Shown here: one piece after another, positions 4,591 to 7,546 of the stretch
How positions within the stretch are numbered: the stretch's first letter is position 1
Layout of the letters: each line of letters starts with the position of its first letter
From: an uncultured Burkholderiales bacterium
GTDB lineage: Bacteria; Pseudomonadota; Gammaproteobacteria; Burkholderiales; Thiobacillaceae
Reading direction: 5' to 3'
Length of the DNA stretch: 7,546 nt
NCBI GenBank assembly: GCA_937925755.1
Contig: CALAMX010000074.1
Span: forward strand, 1 to 7,546
Made by a program: the position numbers and the translations under genes
The notes under the pieces: model-generated
What the model saw: the letters and a program-made list of their open reading frames with translations, nothing else
Databases searched by the model: none
Told to the model about the DNA's origin: nothing

Positions 4591-7027
4591 GCTCAACCAC
4601 ATGCCCACTTCGCCCCACCCCGATTCCCAGCACTGTTTTCATTGCGGCGAGCCCGTGCCGCGCGGTGCCGACTATCCGATCCGCCTGGACGGCGGGCTGC
4701 ACCCGGCCTGCTGCCGAGGCTGTCAGGCCGTGGCCCAGACCATCATCGATTCGGGCAATGCCGATTACTACCGCCTGCGTACCGAGCTGCCCAAGACCCC
4801 CGAAGCGGCCCTGGAGGCGCTCAAGAAACTGCAGCTTTATGACCTGCCTGAGGTGCAGCAGAGCTTCGTCAAGGCCGAGGGCGACATCCGTGAGGCCAGC
4901 CTGATCCTCGAGGGCATCGTCTGCGCCGCCTGCGTCTGGTTGAACGAGCGCCACCTGCAGCAACTGCCGGGCGTGATCGCCGCCGACATCAACTTTTCCA
5001 CCCATCGCGCGCGGGTGCGCTGGGACAACACCCGCATCAAGCTCTCCGACATCCTCAAGGCCGTGCAGGAGATTGGCTACCGCGCCTACCCCTTCGACAC
5101 CAGCCGGCAGGAGGAGCTCTTCCGCAAGGAGCGCAATGCCGCCATCCGGCGGTTGGCCATCGCCGGCCTGGGGATGATGCAGGTGATGATGTACGCGGTG
5201 CCGGTCTACCTCGCCGAGGAAGGCAGCATGACGCACGACATCGAGATGCTCATGCGCTGGGCCAGCCTCATCCTCACCACGCCGGTGGTGTTCTACTCCT
5301 CTGCTCCCTTCTTTCTGGGCGCCTGGCGCGACTTCAAGATGGGGCGAGTGGGCATGGACGTGCCCGTGGCCCTGGGCGTCGGTCTCGCCTATGCCGCCAG
5401 CGTCTGGGCCACCTGGATCCAGCAGGGCGAGGTCTATTTCGACTCGGTCACCATGTTCGTCTTTCTGCTGCTCACCGGCCGCTTCCTGGAGATGAACGCG
5501 CGCAGAAAGTCGGCCGAGGCGGCGGAGAGCCTGGTCAAGCTCATCCCTGCGGTGGCGGTCCGCCTGCCAGGCTATCCCGCTGACCGCAGTGAGGAGACCT
5601 TGGGGGCGGTCAAGCTCACCCCGGGCGACTATGTCCTGGTCGGCCCCGGCGAGTCCTTCCCCGCCGACGGGCGGGTGGTCGAGGGCGCCTCCAGTGTGGA
5701 CGAGTCGTTGTTGACCGGCGAGTCCAAGCCGGTGGACAAACAAGTCGGTAGCACAGTCATCGGCGGTACCCTCAACCTGGCCAGCCCCCTGGTGGTCCAG
5801 GTGGAGAGAGTCGGTGCCGACACCGTGCTGTCGGGCATCGCCCGGCTGCTCGACCGGGCACTCGCCGAAAAACCGCGCCTGGCCGTGCTGGCCGACCGCG
5901 TCGCCGCCTGGTTCGTGCTGGGGCTTCTGCTCGCCGCCGCGGCCACGGCGCTCGTCTGGCTCGAGATCGACCCCGATCGCGCCTTCTGGATCACGGTCTC
6001 CGTCCTGGTGGTCTCCTGTCCCTGCGCCCTGTCGCTCGCCACCCCAGCGGCGCTGACCGCCGCCCTCGGTCGGCTCACGCGCATGGGGTTGCTGTCCACG
6101 CGCGGCCATGCCCTGGAGACGCTCGCACGCGCTACCGATTTCGTCTTCGACAAGACCGGCACACTCACCACCGGCAAGTTCCGGCTGATCGAGGCTCGAA
6201 TCCTGCGCGGCAGCCGCGATGAGGCCTTGGCGCTGGCGGCTGCCCTGGAACAAGGTGCCACCCACCCCGTCGCCCATCCCCTGCGCGCGGCAGCCGGGAC
6301 GATCTCGTTGCACGCCACGGACCTGCAGTACGTGCCGGGTCAGGGCGTCGAGGGGGTGATCGACGGTATGCGCTATCGGCTGGGTGCCCCCGAATTCATT
6401 GCCCCAGGTCAAGACACTGGCCTGCCTGCCGGGCTTACCGCAGTCGGCCTGGCCGATGCGAATGGTGTGATCGCCTGGTTCGGTCTTGGTGACGAGCTGC
6501 GACCCCAAGCCCAGGCCCTGGTCGCGCGACTCAAACGGCTGGGGATGCGGCTGCACCTCTACTCGGGCGACCGTCCGGACAATGTGGCGGCACTCGCGGC
6601 GCACTTGGGGATCGAAGATGCGCGCGGCGGCATGTTACCGCAGGACAAAGTCGCCGCAGTGAAGGCCTTGCAGTCCGAGGGTCGGGTGGTGGTGATGACC
6701 GGCGACGGGGTCAACGACGCCCCGGTGCTTGCCCAGGCCCAAGTCTCGGTGGCCATCGATCAGGGCGCCGAGGCGGCACAGGCGGCGGCCGATATGGTCC
6801 TGCTCTCCAGCGAGCTCATGCGTCTGGCCGACGGCGTGGAAATGGCGCGCAAGACACGCGTGGTCATCCGCCAGAATCTGACCTGGTCGGTTGCCTATAA
6901 CATCCTCGCCCTACCCGCCGCCGCCCTGGGCCATGTCACGCCCTGGCTCGCCGGCCTGGGCATGTCGCTGTCCTCGCTGCTGGTCGTCCTCAACGCCTTG
7001 CGCCTGGCGAAAATTGGCCGGGGATGA
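4589..7027 (+). CDS. ccoI: Copper-transporting P1B-type ATPase CcoI of the cbb3 oxidase cluster
   Basis: Inner-membrane ATPase that moves Cu(I) out of the cytoplasm to supply the copper centre of cbb3 oxidase. In the 812 residues, an N-terminal cysteine cluster (C16xxC19, C41, C42, C45) typical of CcoI/FixI precedes a heavy-metal-associated domain with VCAAC (Cys112, Cys115). The P-type core follows: TGES 376-379, the CPC metal site 477-479 in SCPCALSLATPAAL, phosphorylated Asp521 in DKTGTLT, an HP pair at 559-560 and TGDGVND 704-710. The final helices carry YN (770-771) and MSLSS (792-796), the copper (P1B-1) signatures. About eight membrane helices are expected. ATG 4589 and ATG 4601 (four residues shorter) are both possible starts; neither has a Shine-Dalgarno. 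ccoS follows after 51 bases and ccoN after that, which fixes the role as oxidase assembly rather than general copper resistance. Confidence 0.95.
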   Translation: MLNHMPTSPHPDSQHCFHCGEPVPRGADYPIRLDGGLHPACCRGCQAVAQTIIDSGNADYYRLRTELPKTPEAALEALKKLQLYDLPEVQQSFVKAEGDIREASLILEGIVCAACVWLNERHLQQLPGVIAADINFSTHRARVRWDNTRIKLSDILKAVQEIGYRAYPFDTSRQEELFRKERNAAIRRLAIAGLGMMQVMMYAVPVYLAEEGSMTHDIEMLMRWASLILTTPVVFYSSAPFFLGAWRDFKMGRVGMDVPVALGVGLAYAASVWATWIQQGEVYFDSVTMFVFLLLTGRFLEMNARRKSAEAAESLVKLIPAVAVRLPGYPADRSEETLGAVKLTPGDYVLVGPGESFPADGRVVEGASSVDESLLTGESKPVDKQVGSTVIGGTLNLASPLVVQVERVGADTVLSGIARLLDRALAEKPRLAVLADRVAAWFVLGLLLAAAATALVWLEIDPDRAFWITVSVLVVSCPCALSLATPAALTAALGRLTRMGLLSTRGHALETLARATDFVFDKTGTLTTGKFRLIEARILRGSRDEALALAAALEQGATHPVAHPLRAAAGTISLHATDLQYVPGQGVEGVIDGMRYRLGAPEFIAPGQDTGLPAGLTAVGLADANGVIAWFGLGDELRPQAQALVARLKRLGMRLHLYSGDRPDNVAALAAHLGIEDARGGMLPQDKVAAVKALQSEGRVVVMTGDGVNDAPVLAQAQVSVAIDQGAEAAQAAADMVLLSSELMRLADGVEMARKTRVVIRQNLTWSVAYNILALPAAALGHVTPWLAGLGMSLSSLLVVLNALRLAKIGRG

Positions 7028-7078
7028 CAGCCGGACCGCTTGCAATACCGTTGGAAAAGGTCGATATTTGTTCCGATC

Positions 7079-7264
7079 ATGGAGATCCTCTATCTGCTCA
7101 TCCCACTGAGCCTGGTCTTCGTTGCGGTGATCGCCGCCTTTTTCCTCTGGGCGGTGAAGACGGGCCAGTTCGAGGACATGGAGGGGCCTGCCCATCGTAT
7201 CTTGATGGACGATGACCTGCCGAAGGAGACGAATGAAGAGGAGCGCGAAAAATTGCGAAAGTAG
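7079..7264 (+). CDS. ccoS: cbb3 oxidase assembly protein CcoS
   Basis: Small 61-residue inner-membrane protein needed for maturation of the cbb3 oxidase; in Rhodobacter it is required for cofactor insertion into CcoN. The sequence begins MEILYLLIPLSLVF, has one transmembrane helix (about 4-26), then the family signature WAVKTGQFEDMEGPAHRIL (24-42) with the tail DDD. The C-terminus is strongly charged (EEEREKLRK). I chose ATG 7079 because family members begin with this MxILYLLIPLS stretch; an in-frame TTG at 7040 would add 13 unlikely residues. A purine-rich GGAAAAGG lies about 28 bases upstream, too far for a normal ribosome binding site, so translation may be weak or coupled to ccoI, which ends 51 bases before. 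Confidence 0.93.
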   Translation: MEILYLLIPLSLVFVAVIAAFFLWAVKTGQFEDMEGPAHRILMDDDLPKETNEEEREKLRK

Positions 7265-7276
7265 GCCCACGACGCG

Positions 7277-7290
7277 TTGACACCGCCCAA
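7277..7290 (+). promoter_or_regulatory. Degenerate FNR/ANR-like box before ccoN
   Basis: Reads TTGAC-ACCG-CCCAA against the FNR consensus TTGAT-N4-ATCAA, seven of ten defined positions with a weak right half. Oxygen-sensing FNR/ANR proteins activate cbb3 operons in many proteobacteria, so the location is sensible. The box centre lies about 44 bases before a start expected from the TATTAT at 7316-7321, close to but not exactly the -41.5 spacing of class II activation. The match could be chance. Confidence 0.3.
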
Positions 7291-7305
7291 ACCACTATTT
7301 AGGAT
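7277..7305 (+). promoter_or_regulatory. Sigma-70-like promoter candidate for ccoN
   Basis: A perfect -35 TTGACA (7277-7282) is followed after exactly 17 bases by TAGGAT (7300-7305), four of six matches to the -10 consensus. The start would be near 7312, giving a leader of about 59 bases before ccoN. It shares its -35 with the FNR-like dyad, so the two readings compete; if the factor binds there without activating it would repress this promoter. Confidence 0.35.
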
Positions 7306-7370
7306 TTGCAGGTCGTATTATGCGACTCGCAGTGCACCACCCCCTGTAACATTGCGCGAAGGAGACCCGT

Positions 7371-7546
7371 ATGGAAGCGACAACCTACAACTACAAGGTC
7401 GTCCGACAATTTGCCATCATGACCGTGGTCTGGGGCATTGTCGGCATGCTGGTCGGCGTGATCATCGCCGCCCAGCTCATCTGGCCCGATCTCACCTATG
7501 GGATCGAATGGCTGTCTTACGGACGCCTACGACCCCTGCATACCAA
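7371..7546 (+). CDS. ccoN: cbb3-type cytochrome c oxidase subunit I CcoN (5' part, cut by window end)
   Basis: Catalytic subunit of the high-affinity cbb3 oxidase, which reduces O2 to water at a heme b3-CuB centre in the inner membrane and pumps protons. Only the first 58 residues are present. They begin MEATTYNYKVVRQF, followed by the first transmembrane helix (about 14-36, MTVVWGIVGMLVGVIIAAQL), then LTYGIEWLSYGRLRPLHT. The conserved RPLHTN motif is reached at the edge, and its His (residue 57) corresponds to the N-proximal low-spin heme b ligand of the family. AAGGAG six bases before ATG 7371 is an ideal ribosome binding site, much better than those of ccoI and ccoS, consistent with higher expression of the structural subunit. 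ccoO, ccoQ and ccoP would be expected next, beyond the window. Confidence 0.95.
   Translation, partial: MEATTYNYKVVRQFAIMTVVWGIVGMLVGVIIAAQLIWPDLTYGIEWLSYGRLRPLHT

Larger units (their letters stand above)
7265..7370 (+). other. Spacer between ccoS and ccoN, probable promoter region of the structural oxidase genes
   Basis: The longest non-coding stretch in the window (106 bases). It holds a degenerate FNR/ANR-like dyad, a sigma-70-like promoter candidate, a second -10-like TATTAT at 7316-7321, and a strong ribosome binding site AAGGAG at 7359-7364 serving ccoN. Short dyads (GTCG/CGAC at 7312-7326) are too weak to call a terminator, so read-through from ccoIS into ccoN is also possible. Confidence 0.5.

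Noticed and set aside
4577..6604. A 675-codon open frame on the minus strand, antisense to ccoI
   Set aside because: It lies wholly opposite a well-supported ccoI, is very rich in Gly, Gln, His and Asp with no recognisable domain, and is the kind of long antisense frame that GC-rich genes produce by codon bias.
7312..7331. Short inverted repeats (GTCG/CGAC and TGCG/CGCA) in the ccoS-ccoN spacer as a terminator
   Set aside because: Stems are only four bases, mutually exclusive and not followed by a T run.

Overview
The window reads as a slice of a GC-rich proteobacterial chromosome, most likely a betaproteobacterium. This is inference from gene content: an aat-bpt pair, a cbb3 oxidase cluster in the order ccoI-ccoS-ccoN, and compact overlapping genes. 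I see no mobile element, CRISPR array, tRNA or rRNA. Apart from very short spacers the whole window is coding, and the only non-coding stretch near 100 bases lies just before ccoN.

Left part (1-4567, minus strand, transcribed right to left): six tightly packed genes that look like one operon. In transcription order they are aat (leucyl/phenylalanyl-tRNA-protein transferase), bpt (aspartate/glutamate leucyltransferase), an unrecognised 184-residue helical protein containing an internal duplication, a lipoprotein with a zinc-metallopeptidase HExxH...E signature, a YcgR-like PilZ-domain protein expected to bind cyclic di-GMP, and thyA (thymidylate synthase, complete except for its stop codon, which lies past the window edge). 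Successive genes overlap by 17, 17, 1 and about 50 bases and are then 5 bases apart, so translational coupling is likely. The first two genes place destabilising residues on protein N-termini for ClpS/ClpAP degradation. The link from them to the peptidase, PilZ and thyA genes is positional only.

Right part (4589-7546, plus strand): a divergent cluster for cbb3-type cytochrome c oxidase, the high-affinity terminal oxidase used at low oxygen. ccoI encodes the copper P1B-ATPase that supplies the oxidase, ccoS a small assembly membrane protein, and ccoN (cut by the window end) the catalytic subunit. The ccoS-ccoN spacer holds a good ribosome binding site, a plausible promoter and a degenerate FNR/ANR-like dyad.

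The two divergent units start only 21 bases apart, and neither first gene has a Shine-Dalgarno sequence, so one or both may be translated from leaderless or near-leaderless mRNAs. No clearly new system is visible. The least explained elements are the duplicated 184-residue protein and the lipoprotein metallopeptidase embedded between the N-degron transferases and the PilZ gene.
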